8,992 nucleotides of DNA, taken from positions 1 through 8,992 of the forward strand of contig JAKZSU010000081.1 in assembly GCA_047517485.1 (NCBI GenBank), written 5' to 3'. This DNA is from JAKZSU01 sp047517485 (GTDB lineage Bacteria > Pseudomonadota > Alphaproteobacteria > UBA7887). A program made the position numbers and the translations under genes. The notes under the pieces are model-generated. The model was given only the letters and a program-made list of their open reading frames with translations, ran no database searches and had not been told where the DNA came from. Shown here in pieces: positions 1 through 6,270 of the stretch. Each line of letters opens with the position of its first letter. Within the stretch, counting starts at the first letter, position 1.

Positions 1-52
1 CCCAGCCTACCATCAAGTCCCCCTGACGATCCTTCTGCTGTCCCATCGTCAT
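1..52 (-). CDS. IS1182-type transposase, N-terminal end only (runs off window)
   Basis: An open frame starts at an ATG at 52-50 on the minus strand and continues to the window edge. It gives 17 residues beginning MTMGQQKDRQGDL and ending VGW. A purine-rich Shine-Dalgarno stretch (GGGGGA) lies about 7 nt upstream; a second in-frame ATG at 46-44 is an alternative start. The pattern of a short basic or glutamine-rich leader followed by RQGDLM resembles, from memory, the extreme N-terminus of IS1182-family DDE transposases, where it precedes a segment like LPRSPGHxFYxRL. Only the first residues are visible, so catalytic residues cannot be checked. The frame being open to the edge, the good ribosome binding site and the AT-poor leader fit the left end of an insertion sequence. 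Confidence 0.5.
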   Translation of the reverse strand, partial: MTMGQQKDRQGDLMVGW

Positions 53-142
53 CAGCGAATCCCCCGGTCAAATCAGAACGTCAAAGAATCAGACCAGGCC
101 GCTTGTGTCCAGTGCCGACTTCGTCAACGGGCTGTTAAGCCC
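1..142 (-). mobile_element. Probable IS1182-like insertion sequence, one end
   Basis: The first ~140 bases hold the start of a transposase frame reading leftwards and a noncoding leader. A small inverted repeat GGGCT-GTTA-AGCCC at 129-142 lies near the likely element boundary, 38 bp beyond the stop codon of the neighbouring kinase gene. Whether 142 is the true tip cannot be decided without the other end of the element or an empty site. The element seems to have landed just downstream of the kinase gene without truncating it. Confidence 0.4.
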
Positions 143-179
143 TATACGTTCGAAGACGCGCCCGGCGCATCGGCGTGAA

Positions 180-2063
180 CTATTGGATTTCGGCGGCGGA
201 TTGGGAAATCCGTACTAAGTCGGTTACCGAATTTGCCCTGACCTTCTCCATGACCCGCCCACGATGGGCCTTGACGGTTTTTTCGCTGATTCCCAGTGTG
301 CCGGCGATCTGTTTGTTTCGTAGTCCCTGGACCACCAGGTCCATGATTTCACCCTCGCGTGGCGTCAGCGTCGCCACTCTTTCGGATGCGGTCACGACTT
401 GTTCGTGCCGGTCTCGGGTCCGATGGTCGATATCGATGGCGCGTGCGACGGCGTCCAACAGCGTCCTGTTTTCGACCGGCTTGATCAGAAAGTCCAAAGC
501 CCCCTGTTTCATGGCGCGAACGCCGCTCGAAGTGTCGCCGGCGCCGGTGATGAATATGACCGGCATGACGTATTCGTGGGACTCGAGGAGCATTTCCTGG
601 AGGTCGAGCCCGGTTTCCCCAGGCATGTAAAGATCAACCAAAAGACAACCATAGCCGTCGTAGTGATCGCGTCGGACAAACTCCTCCGCCGATGAAAAGA
701 CTTCCGCCGTATATCCGTTCGACTCGAGCAAGCGCGCCATCGACCGGCGAATCGAAGGATCGTCATCGACGATAAAAACGGTTTCCGACTCCGCGGCGGC
801 GTCACTCTCGGCGAACTCGAGAGATTGACCGCGCGCCGGTGCCAGCAACTCGTCGGCTGCCGCCGCGACCGCGCCGGTCATTGGGACCGTGATATAGAAT
901 GTGGCGCCGCGATCCTGATTGTTTTCGCCCCACAATCGGCCGCCGTGCGCCTGCATAATCGTTGATGAGATGGCAAGCCCCATTCCCAGTCCTTGGTCCT
1001 TGGTGGTGTAAAACGGCTCGAGAAGGCGGCGGTACGGTTCCCCGGCGAAACCAGTCCCGGTGTCGCTGACGGAGATCTCCACCGCGCCAGGCCCCGCCTG
1101 GCTGGTGCGAACCACCAGATGCCGATCGGTGGGATCCATACCGTCCATCGCGTCGAAGGCGTTCGACATAAGATTCAAAAGAACTTGTTGCAGCCGAATG
1201 CGATCGCCGGACACCTTGGGAAGGTCGGGATGGAGTTCAATCTCCAAATTCGTTTGTCGCATGATGCACTCACTTCGCAGGAGGTCGTGGACCGCGCCAA
1301 CCAATTGATTAATATCGACGATCTCGACTTTCTGCTCGCTCGACGTCAACAATGTCCTCAGCCGTTTAATTACTTTTCCGGCTCGGCGTGCATCGTCGAC
1401 CACATCCGCGACCGTCTTTCTGACGGTCTCGAGGTAGGCATGGAAATCGGTCGGATCGGCATCGATCTGCAGCGTCAACGCCTGGGCATTGGTAAGGATC
1501 GCCGCAAGAGGCTGATTGAGTTCGTGCGCCAGCGAATTCGAAATTTCTCCCAACAATCCGATGCGCGTCAGTTGCGCAAGCTCGTCTTGGCTCTTCCGTG
1601 CCGCGTCCTCCGCCCGTCTGAGCTCACTCAGATCGGTCAGATAGGCGGTCAGGGCGATCTCGCCGCCCAGCTCGAATCTCGATACCGACGCCCGCGCCGG
1701 AAACTCGGTGCCGTCTTTTCTCAGCCCGATGATTTCGCCGCGCTGCCCCATCAACCGGGCCGGCGTCTCCGCAGCCGCGAAATTTTCCAAATGCTTGCTA
1801 TGCTCGCCGCGATATCGCACCGGAACGAGGTTTCCCAGCGGCTCGCCGGTTATCTCTTGTGGCAGGTAACCGAAAATGCGCGCCGCGCCCTGATTGAAGC
1901 GAACGATTTTGTGATTTTCGTCGATCGAAATAATCGCGTCACCGGCGATATCGAGGATGCCCGCATGCAACGCCACGACATGCCGGAGCCCTGAGATTTC
2001 GTCCAGCAACTGTTGCTTGGATTTGCGTTCGGTGGCCGAATTTGGTTGACCAAGCTGTGGCAA
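180..2063 (-). CDS. PAS-histidine kinase-receiver-LuxR HTH fusion (single-chain FixL/FixJ-like regulator)
   Basis: This 627-residue soluble protein has no signal peptide or membrane segment. Domains in order: PAS (about 30-145); HisKA with the H-box AHELNQP, phospho-accepting His180; HATPase with N-box LLNLMSNAFDAM (Asn297, Asn301), G1 DTGTGF (334-339) and G2 GLGMGL (358-363); an Ala-rich linker (about 396-425); a FixJ-like receiver with Asp433-435, phospho-acceptor Asp477, Thr506 and Lys528; and a LuxR/GerE helix-turn-helix (about 566-622, motif LTPREGEIMDL...ISEKTVKAHR). It should autophosphorylate on a cytosolic cue, pass phosphate internally to Asp477 and control DNA binding. The start is TTG with GGAGG five nt upstream. 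An out-of-frame ATG four nt before the TTG sits only 1 nt from GGAGG, opens just 42 codons and is unlikely to be used. The gene is divergent from the porin gene, a plausible target. Domain calls are secure; stimulus and targets are unknown. Confidence 0.93.
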   Translation of the reverse strand: MPQLGQPNSATERKSKQQLLDEISGLRHVVALHAGILDIAGDAIISIDENHKIVRFNQGAARIFGYLPQEITGEPLGNLVPVRYRGEHSKHLENFAAAETPARLMGQRGEIIGLRKDGTEFPARASVSRFELGGEIALTAYLTDLSELRRAEDAARKSQDELAQLTRIGLLGEISNSLAHELNQPLAAILTNAQALTLQIDADPTDFHAYLETVRKTVADVVDDARRAGKVIKRLRTLLTSSEQKVEIVDINQLVGAVHDLLRSECIMRQTNLEIELHPDLPKVSGDRIRLQQVLLNLMSNAFDAMDGMDPTDRHLVVRTSQAGPGAVEISVSDTGTGFAGEPYRRLLEPFYTTKDQGLGMGLAISSTIMQAHGGRLWGENNQDRGATFYITVPMTGAVAAAADELLAPARGQSLEFAESDAAAESETVFIVDDDPSIRRSMARLLESNGYTAEVFSSAEEFVRRDHYDGYGCLLVDLYMPGETGLDLQEMLLESHEYVMPVIFITGAGDTSSGVRAMKQGALDFLIKPVENRTLLDAVARAIDIDHRTRDRHEQVVTASERVATLTPREGEIMDLVVQGLRNKQIAGTLGISEKTVKAHRGRVMEKVRANSVTDLVRISQSAAEIQ

Positions 2064-2347
2064 TCATTCCTCCCTTTCGGAAAGCCCTCAACGCAGAATG
2101 CCCCATCATTGCGTTAATAATTTTTGACGTTTTGATCGCACCAGCTTTGTCTTTTTTTCTCCAAGCGTCAACAATAACGAAACGGACCGCTCGGTATCGT
2201 TGCGCCGCGCGGTCCCTAGTGGGCTATCTCGCAAGGGTGGCGCGAGATGGCCAGAATCACTTTGCCCTGCTTGCAAAAATGGTATGGTTTCGAAGGCCGT
2301 CGTCACCGCCTTCGACGATCCTGTGTCGGACGGCAAGGAACCGATAG
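2064..2347. promoter_or_regulatory. Divergent intergenic region between regulator and porin genes
   Basis: These 284 bp separate the starts of two divergently transcribed genes and must hold both promoters. The part next to the regulator gene (about 2110-2185) is clearly AT-rich, with TAATAATTTTT and a run of T residues at 2152-2159. The porin-proximal part is GC-richer and holds one copy of the hairpin element at 2224-2255. I could not find a convincing -35/-10 pair with standard spacing for either gene. A canonical sigma-54 GG-N10-GC signature is also absent: the hairpin core reads GG-N10-CC. Confidence 0.6.
2224..2255 (+). repeat. Hairpin element, copy 1 (core GTGGCGCGAGATGGCCAGA)
   Basis: The core at 2237-2255 matches the core of copy 2 (3765-3783) at 18 of 19 positions. 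In this copy a perfect 7-bp stem forms between ATCTCGC (2226-2232) and GCGAGAT (2242-2248) around a 9-nt loop, extendable outward by a G-U and a C-G pair. It lies 111 bp upstream of the porin start. The core also contains the inverted tetranucleotides TGGC and GCCA, which a dimeric DNA-binding protein could recognise. Repeat identity and stem are seen directly; any binding function is inference. Confidence 0.6.
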
Positions 2348-3739
2348 TTGGCTACAATAGCGGAGGCTCAAATCGAGAGGTGGCCGAGCCAGAGACTTTG
2401 GTCGAAACCAGAGTTGGGCCGACTCTGCCTGTTGGTCGGGCTGGGCACGTGGTCTGCCGTGAGCTTGCCGATTAATCTGGTGATGGCCGACAATAGCGCC
2501 CCCGACCAAGCGAGCGAGACCGAGTCGGGCGACGGCGATGATTCCAGTTTTTTCGAGTTTGGCGGCATTTTCCTGCGGTTTATACCTGGAAGCTCGGGGC
2601 ACCTCGATAGTGAATTCTCGATCAGGAACGGTCTGACTTTTTCCGACCGAGAGAGTGACTTCATCGTCAATATCGGTGGTCGGATGTTCGTTGACCTCGC
2701 CACCTATGAGGAGAAGAAGAATGCGAATATCGGCAATTCTTTCGATCTCTCTGATGCCCGGCTGGAAATCGAGGGGAAATTCAGCGCAAACTGGCTGTTT
2801 CGAATCAGCGCGGGATTGACCTCGGGGAACACCAGCGGCATCAAGCTCGATCTCCGGGATATGTACTTGCGTTACATGGGTTTTCGCCCGATCGCAATTA
2901 CCCTCGGACAGCACGATGAACCGTTCGGGCTGGAGGAATTGACCAGCGGTCGGCGGATCACGTTTATCGAACGCGGCCTCCCGAACGCCTTGGTGCCGGG
3001 GCGCAACTTTGGCGCTGAGGTACGCTCTTCCGGCAATTGGGGAACAGCCGGGGTTGGGATCTTCGTGTCCGACGTCGCCTCGTTCAAATCGCAAGGCGAT
3101 CAGGACGGATTCGGCATTACCGGCAGGGTCACGACGGCGCCGATCTCGGACGCCAGGCACACCGTTCATGTCGGCGCCTCGTTCTCGGCGCGCAACAGCT
3201 CGCAAAACAAGCTTACCATTCGCGCCGGGCCGGAAATATCTACATCCAAGGTTTACTTCGCCCATACCGGAAACATCGAAAGCGTCCAGCACGATTTCCG
3301 CTTCGGTCTCGAAGCCGTGGTGATCGAGGGGCCGTTCACCGTGCAAGCCGAGTATATCGGCCGAAAACTGCGCCGCGACGCCGGCGGATCGGACCTCTGG
3401 TTCGACGGTTGGTACGCGTCCGCGAGCTGGCTGGTGACCGGGGAGACCCGACCTTGGTTGCGCGATATCGGCAACTTTGGCGCCATCGAGCCGAACAATG
3501 ATTTCGGCGCCGTCGAGGTCGCCGCGCGGTTCAGCGCCATCGATCTTTCCGATAAGGACATCCGCGGCGGCCGCGAACGCAATCTTTCGTTCGGCGTCAA
3601 CTGGTACGTCGGCGAGCATATTCGGGTGATGGGGAACGTGATCTCGGTGTGGACCAACAGCGACGCCGATGGCAATGGCACCCTTGTTGGCAGCGATCAT
3701 CCCATCATCGTTCAGGCACAGCTGCAGATCTTTCTCTGA
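2348..3739 (+). CDS. Phosphate-selective porin O/P family outer-membrane porin
   Basis: This 463-residue protein belongs to the OprO/OprP-type porin family (Pfam Porin_O_P), trimeric 16-strand barrels that pass phosphate, polyphosphate or other anions. Visible signs: a hydrophobic signal segment (about 26-46) ending at a VMA/DN cleavage-like site; an acidic mature N-terminus; the hallmark segment QHDEPFGLEELTS...TFIERGLP...PGRNFG (188-222); alternating aromatic strands throughout; and a C-terminus QAQLQIFL ending in a hydrophobic residue after Phe462, as outer-membrane assembly requires. A stop codon lies directly before the TTG at 2348, so TTG is the first usable start, with AAGGA about 8 nt upstream. 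The resulting 25-residue n-region is long. A stronger GGAGG (2361-2365) sits five nt before an ATC codon at residue 9. Selectivity cannot be deduced; family members include generic anion porins. Confidence 0.85.
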   Translation: MATIAEAQIERWPSQRLWSKPELGRLCLLVGLGTWSAVSLPINLVMADNSAPDQASETESGDGDDSSFFEFGGIFLRFIPGSSGHLDSEFSIRNGLTFSDRESDFIVNIGGRMFVDLATYEEKKNANIGNSFDLSDARLEIEGKFSANWLFRISAGLTSGNTSGIKLDLRDMYLRYMGFRPIAITLGQHDEPFGLEELTSGRRITFIERGLPNALVPGRNFGAEVRSSGNWGTAGVGIFVSDVASFKSQGDQDGFGITGRVTTAPISDARHTVHVGASFSARNSSQNKLTIRAGPEISTSKVYFAHTGNIESVQHDFRFGLEAVVIEGPFTVQAEYIGRKLRRDAGGSDLWFDGWYASASWLVTGETRPWLRDIGNFGAIEPNNDFGAVEVAARFSAIDLSDKDIRGGRERNLSFGVNWYVGEHIRVMGNVISVWTNSDADGNGTLVGSDHPIIVQAQLQIFL

Positions 3740-3754
3740 TCGCGCAGCCTGAAG

Positions 3755-3783
3755 TCGCGCCAGAGTGGCGCGAAATGGCCAGA
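3755..3783 (+). repeat. Hairpin element, copy 2 (core GTGGCGCGAAATGGCCAGA)
   Basis: TCGCGCCA (3755-3762) and TGGCGCGA (3766-3773) form a perfect 8-bp stem with a GAG loop, 15 nt after the porin stop codon. The core at 3765-3783 matches copy 1 at 18 of 19 bases. The position fits a transcript 3' end structure, but no T-run follows (AATGGCC instead), so it is not a standard intrinsic terminator. It could also act as an operator for the downstream gene, 347 bp before its ATG. Confidence 0.6.
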
Positions 3784-3922
3784 CTTTCGCCAATTCGATT
3801 GAAATACTGAAAACGAGGTCAACGAACCTCTGACCGGAATGGCGCGCGGCAGAACCGCGCTCGTTATCGGAACATTTCTGACAATTGTCCATCGACAACC
3901 TTCAGGGTAAGGGAAGAATTTA

Positions 3923-3951
3923 TTAAGAGCATCAAAATGCATAGTTATAAA
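3923..3951 (+). promoter_or_regulatory. Candidate sigma-70-type promoter for the second barrel gene
   Basis: TTAAGA (3923-3928) and TATAAA (3946-3951) are separated by exactly 17 bp inside the most AT-rich stretch of this region. Each box matches the housekeeping consensus at 4 (-35) or 5 (-10) positions. A start site near 3958 would leave a 5' untranslated leader of roughly 150 nt that contains a GC-rich hairpin. This comes from sequence inspection only. Confidence 0.4.
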
Positions 3952-3967
3952 AGAATCGTTGCCCCCC

Positions 3968-3985
3968 GCGCTCTCCGCGGAGCGC
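3968..3985 (+). other. GC-rich leader hairpin
   Basis: GCGCTC (3968-3973) pairs perfectly with GAGCGC (3980-3985), and CTCCGCGGAG (3973-3982) is itself a perfect palindrome. It lies about 10 nt after the predicted transcription start of the second barrel gene. No T-run follows, so it is more likely a leader-stabilising or protein-binding structure than a terminator. Confidence 0.35.
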
Positions 3986-4111
3986 CGCGATAATCACGTC
4001 GGCCGTGGCCGCGATCTTTTTCATGTCAAAAGCCGTGACGACAGCAAACGCAGGTTTGTGCCTTGGCAATTTCCAGTGATTGAGCTGGGGTACGCTTTGC
4101 CGGAGAACGAG

Positions 4112-4978
4112 ATGAAGTTGATTAGAGCGTGGTCGATCGGGTCATTGTCGATTTTGGCACAAATCTGTTGTGGCGCTGTCGCCTTTGCGGACGACGCCCC
4201 AGCCAGCGGCTGGAAATTCCATGCCACACCGTATCTGTGGGCACCGTCGATATCGGCCGATGCGGAGGTTAGGGGCATTGCGACCGGCGGGGATGTCAGC
4301 GCCGGCTCTTCCACCGATTTTGGCGACATCCTTAAGGATACGGATTTCGGTTTCTTGGGCCACCTGGAGGCCGAGAAAGGTCGGTACGCCCTGTTTGGCG
4401 ATATTATCTACCTTAGAATAACGAGTGACGCGGACACCGACGCGTTCTCGGTTGGCGCAATCTCGGTCAGCCCCTTTGAGATCGACATCGACCTCGAAGG
4501 AACCATTTTGGAACTCGGAGGTGGCTACAAGATATGGCAGGGCCGAATTGGTGACTTGAGCCCAGACCGAATGGCGAGCGCTGAAATTATTGGCGGCCTG
4601 CGGTACACCAGGCTGGATTTTGATAGCACGCTCAAGACCACCTTCAGCGGCGCGGCTGGAACATTCTCGAGACAAGTTTCTACCGCGCTGGGGTTCACCA
4701 TCGAATTATACGATCCCATCGTCGGTGCCCGAGTGTCCGTGCCGCTGGGCGACGATTGGACGTTCAAGCTGAGAGGTGACGTCGGCGGATTTGGTGTGGA
4801 TTCCGAACTGACCTGGAGCGCCGGAATCGGGGCAAATTACCAAGCCTGGGAGGACACGAGCTTGTTCTTCGGGTACCGCGCCCTGGGCTACGATCTCGAA
4901 ACCGACAAGCCGGGGACATCGACCAGTTTGAACTTGGTTCTCCATGGCCCGGTCATCGCCGTCACGTTTAGCTGGTAG
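4112..4978 (+). CDS. Outer-membrane beta-barrel protein of an unnamed family
   Basis: This 288-residue secreted protein starts at ATG 4112 with GGAG six nt upstream. The signal peptide is typical: basic start MKLIR, hydrophobic core and AFA/DD cleavage after residue 26. The mature part begins with the aromatic motif WKFHATPYLWAP (34-45), then FGDIL (70-74), GDIIY (96-100), GGLRY (161-165), DPIVGAR (201-207), GDVGGFGV (222-229) and GYRALGYD (254-261), and ends HGPVIAVTFSW with a terminal Trp, the usual outer-membrane assembly signal. I recognise this motif order from a widespread proteobacterial family annotated only as outer-membrane or hypothetical proteins; its substrate is unknown to me. 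An upstream in-frame extension to 3959 would bury the signal peptide and is rejected. The gene follows the porin gene on the same strand after 372 bp with its own promoter-like sequence, so co-transcription is not required. Confidence 0.8.
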   Translation: MKLIRAWSIGSLSILAQICCGAVAFADDAPASGWKFHATPYLWAPSISADAEVRGIATGGDVSAGSSTDFGDILKDTDFGFLGHLEAEKGRYALFGDIIYLRITSDADTDAFSVGAISVSPFEIDIDLEGTILELGGGYKIWQGRIGDLSPDRMASAEIIGGLRYTRLDFDSTLKTTFSGAAGTFSRQVSTALGFTIELYDPIVGARVSVPLGDDWTFKLRGDVGGFGVDSELTWSAGIGANYQAWEDTSLFFGYRALGYDLETDKPGTSTSLNLVLHGPVIAVTFSW

Positions 4979-5000
4979 GGTGCCTGGCAAAGGAATAATC

Positions 5001-5039
5001 TGGCGCGATTTGCGGACTGACTTTGCGAGGCATGGCCAG
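5001..5039 (+). repeat. Degenerate copy 3 of the hairpin element
   Basis: The two halves of the core seen at 2237 and 3765 reappear apart: TGGCGCGA at 5001-5008 and ATGGCCAG at 5032-5039, with 23 bases between them where the other copies have none or one. The second half is preceded by GCGAGGC, echoing the GCGA of the core. It starts 22 nt after the barrel gene stop, comparable to copy 2 after the porin. Chance resemblance cannot be excluded. Confidence 0.35.
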
Positions 5040-5262
5040 TTCGAGCCCCATACACCAAAGCCGCTCTTTACGGGCGGCATAAGACCGGAGGGCGATTATC
5101 GATATTTCGAACGCGCATTCCGCCACAAATAGCCGTCGTCTTCGGCCTCGGTCTTCTGCCACCGGCCTTATTAACCGAGGCATATGGACAGCAATCTTTC
5201 GCCTATCCGTCTTAGGGTCAGAGGCCCGATCAACAAGCGGCGGACGTCACTGAATGCAATTA

Positions 5263-5303
5263 GTGGGCGGCGGCTTAGACCGGTTTCGATCCAAGCCGCC
5301 CAC
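5263..5303. repeat. Inverted repeat with bulged stem
   Basis: GTGGGCGGCGGCTT (5263-5276) pairs with AAGCCGCCCAC (5293-5303), giving 11 base pairs with a 3-nt bulge around a 16-nt loop. No T-run follows on either strand. It sits directly before the remnant ORF, so it may mark the boundary of a deletion or a former element, or be a factor-assisted transcription stop. Confidence 0.45.
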
Positions 5304-5311
5304 CGCCTCAA

Positions 5312-5554
5312 ATGCAGACACAATCGATGATGGCACCACCGCCGCCCAGCCGCGGCGGCGCTCTCCCAGGTGCGGTTGTCGGAGGCGACAGCTTTGACGT
5401 TCGGGCGGTCACCGATGCGACCGGCGGCACGGTTGATATCATTGGCGGTAACGGCATGTGGCAAGGAGCGACTGGAACCGGCATCGCGCGCAGTCGATAC
5501 GCCGATGGTCCGAACGGAAGTTACGATTACGAATTTCAGACTGCGACGCCGTAG
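5312..5554 (+). pseudogene. Probable C-terminal remnant of a small beta-rich protein
   Basis: The frame gives 80 residues from an ATG that has no Shine-Dalgarno sequence; an in-frame TAG at 5276-5278 blocks extension. The first ~20 residues are low-complexity (PPPP, RGG) and not protein-like. From about residue 26 the text reads like a genuine domain end: GDSFDVRAVTDATGG, then GGNGMWQGATGTG and SYDYEFQTATP at the stop. A GGxGxWxGAxGxG turn followed by a YEF..TTP ending is typical of small beta-barrel proteins resembling the allene oxide cyclase or dirigent fold. That assignment is from pattern memory and uncertain. No N-terminal half or signal peptide appears in any frame just upstream, so I read it as a remnant. 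A tiny intact gene is the alternative. Confidence 0.4.
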
Positions 5555-5569
5555 GAAAGACCAAACGTC

Positions 5570-5607
5570 ACCGACTCCGAGTCGTCTGAACCGGCTCTGG
5601 TGTCGGT
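5570..5607 (-). terminator. Possible weak terminator after upp
   Basis: Immediately past the upp stop codon the perfect palindrome CGACTCCGAGTCG (5572-5584) can fold. A larger stem ACCGAC (5570-5575) with GTCGGT (5602-5607) competes with it. On the minus strand the palindrome is followed by GTGACGTTTGGTCTTTCC, only mildly T-rich. The placement suits the end of the operon, but the signal is weak. Confidence 0.25.
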
Positions 5608-6248
5608 CATACGGTGCCGAACAGCCGATCCCCGGCGTCTCCGATGCCGGGCACGATATAGCCTTTTTCGTTGAGTTTTTCGTCATAGCCGGCGGCGAAG
5701 ACCGGGACGTCGGGGTGAGCGTCGTTGAACGCGCTCAAGCCTTCCGGCACGGTGAGCAGGCAGAGGAACTTGATTGTTTTGGCGCCGACTTGCTTGAGTC
5801 GGCTGACCGCGGCGATCGCGGTATTGCCGGTCGCCAGCATCGGGTCGACGACGATCACCAGGCGCTTGTCGAGGTCGCTCGGCATTTTGAAATAATACTC
5901 CACCGCCGCCAAGGTCACCGGGTCGCGGTAGAGCCCGACATGGCCGACCCGCGCCTCGGGTATCAGGTCGAGCATGCCTTGCAGCAGACCATCGCCGGCG
6001 CGCATGATCGACACCAGGCAAAGGTCCTCGCCAGCGAGCATCGGGGCCGTGGTCGGCGCCACCGGGGTGACGATGTCATGCGGCTCGAGCGGCAGCGTGC
6101 GGGTGATCTCGTAGGCCATCAAGGTCGCGGTCTCGCGCAGCAATTGGCGAAAATCGGTGGTCGAGGTCTCGCGCCGGCGCATCAGCGACAGTTTGTGCTG
6201 CACCAGCGGATGATCGATGAGGGTGAGAGGCGGCGGCGTGTTCGCCAT
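5607..6248 (-). CDS. upp: Uracil phosphoribosyltransferase
   Basis: This 213-residue cytosolic enzyme makes UMP and pyrophosphate from uracil and PRPP. The length matches bacterial Upp (about 208). Landmarks: the N-terminal HPLVQHKLSLMRRRETST (13-30), CLVSIMRAGDGLLQGML (77-93), YRDPVTL (107-113), the PRPP-binding loop VVDPMLATGNTA (133-144) and the uracil-binding end GYIVPGIGDAGDRLFGT (197-212). The ATG at 6248 has AAGGAA about 8-9 nt upstream and starts 22 nt after the urc4 stop. A 34-codon in-frame extension lies inside urc4, lacks homology to the family and is rejected. As the last gene of a urc operon it probably supplies the nucleotide that the URC pathway degrades, although salvage is its textbook role. 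In yeast the corresponding function is the URC6 phosphoribosyltransferase. Confidence 0.93.
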   Translation of the reverse strand: MANTPPPLTLIDHPLVQHKLSLMRRRETSTTDFRQLLRETATLMAYEITRTLPLEPHDIVTPVAPTTAPMLAGEDLCLVSIMRAGDGLLQGMLDLIPEARVGHVGLYRDPVTLAAVEYYFKMPSDLDKRLVIVVDPMLATGNTAIAAVSRLKQVGAKTIKFLCLLTVPEGLSAFNDAHPDVPVFAAGYDEKLNEKGYIVPGIGDAGDRLFGTV

Positions 6249-6270
6249 GGTTGGGGATTCCTTACTAGAC

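Larger units (their letters stand above)
3740..4111. other. Intergenic region between the two outer-membrane protein genes
   Basis: These 372 bp carry no credible gene. In order they hold: hairpin element copy 2 just after the porin stop (3755-3783); a stretch with no clear signal; an AT-rich block with a promoter-like sequence (3923-3951); a GC-rich hairpin (3968-3985); and the ribosome binding site of the next gene at about 4102-4105. An in-frame extension of the downstream gene to 3959 is open, but it encodes a charged leader before a normal signal peptide and is better read as 5' untranslated sequence. Confidence 0.6.
4979..5606. other. Gene-poor region between the barrel gene and the converging urc operon
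   Basis: These 628 bp contain no complete gene I can support. They hold a degenerate third copy of the hairpin element (5001-5039), a bulged inverted repeat (5263-5303), a probable gene remnant (5312-5554) and a palindrome near the operon end (5570-5607). Between 5045 and 5260 I see nothing recognisable. Confidence 0.6.

Noticed and set aside
993..1994. 333-codon plus-strand ORF opposite the sensor kinase
   Set aside because: It is rich in Arg/Gly/His with no domain, and lies entirely within well-defined kinase and PAS coding sequence on the other strand.
2237..2255. Sigma-54 promoter in the hairpin core
   Set aside because: The invariant GG-N10-GC is not met; the spacing gives GG-N10-CC, and the same core occurs after a stop codon, where a promoter is less expected.
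2303..3898. 531-codon minus-strand ORF opposite the porin gene, longer than the porin itself
   Set aside because: Its translation has no recognisable domain and mirrors the antisense of porin codons, while the plus strand shows clear porin family motifs and a signal peptide.
5171..5686. 171-codon minus-strand ORF downstream of upp
   Set aside because: It starts within upp in another frame, is Arg-rich without motifs, and overlaps the better-supported remnant on the plus strand.
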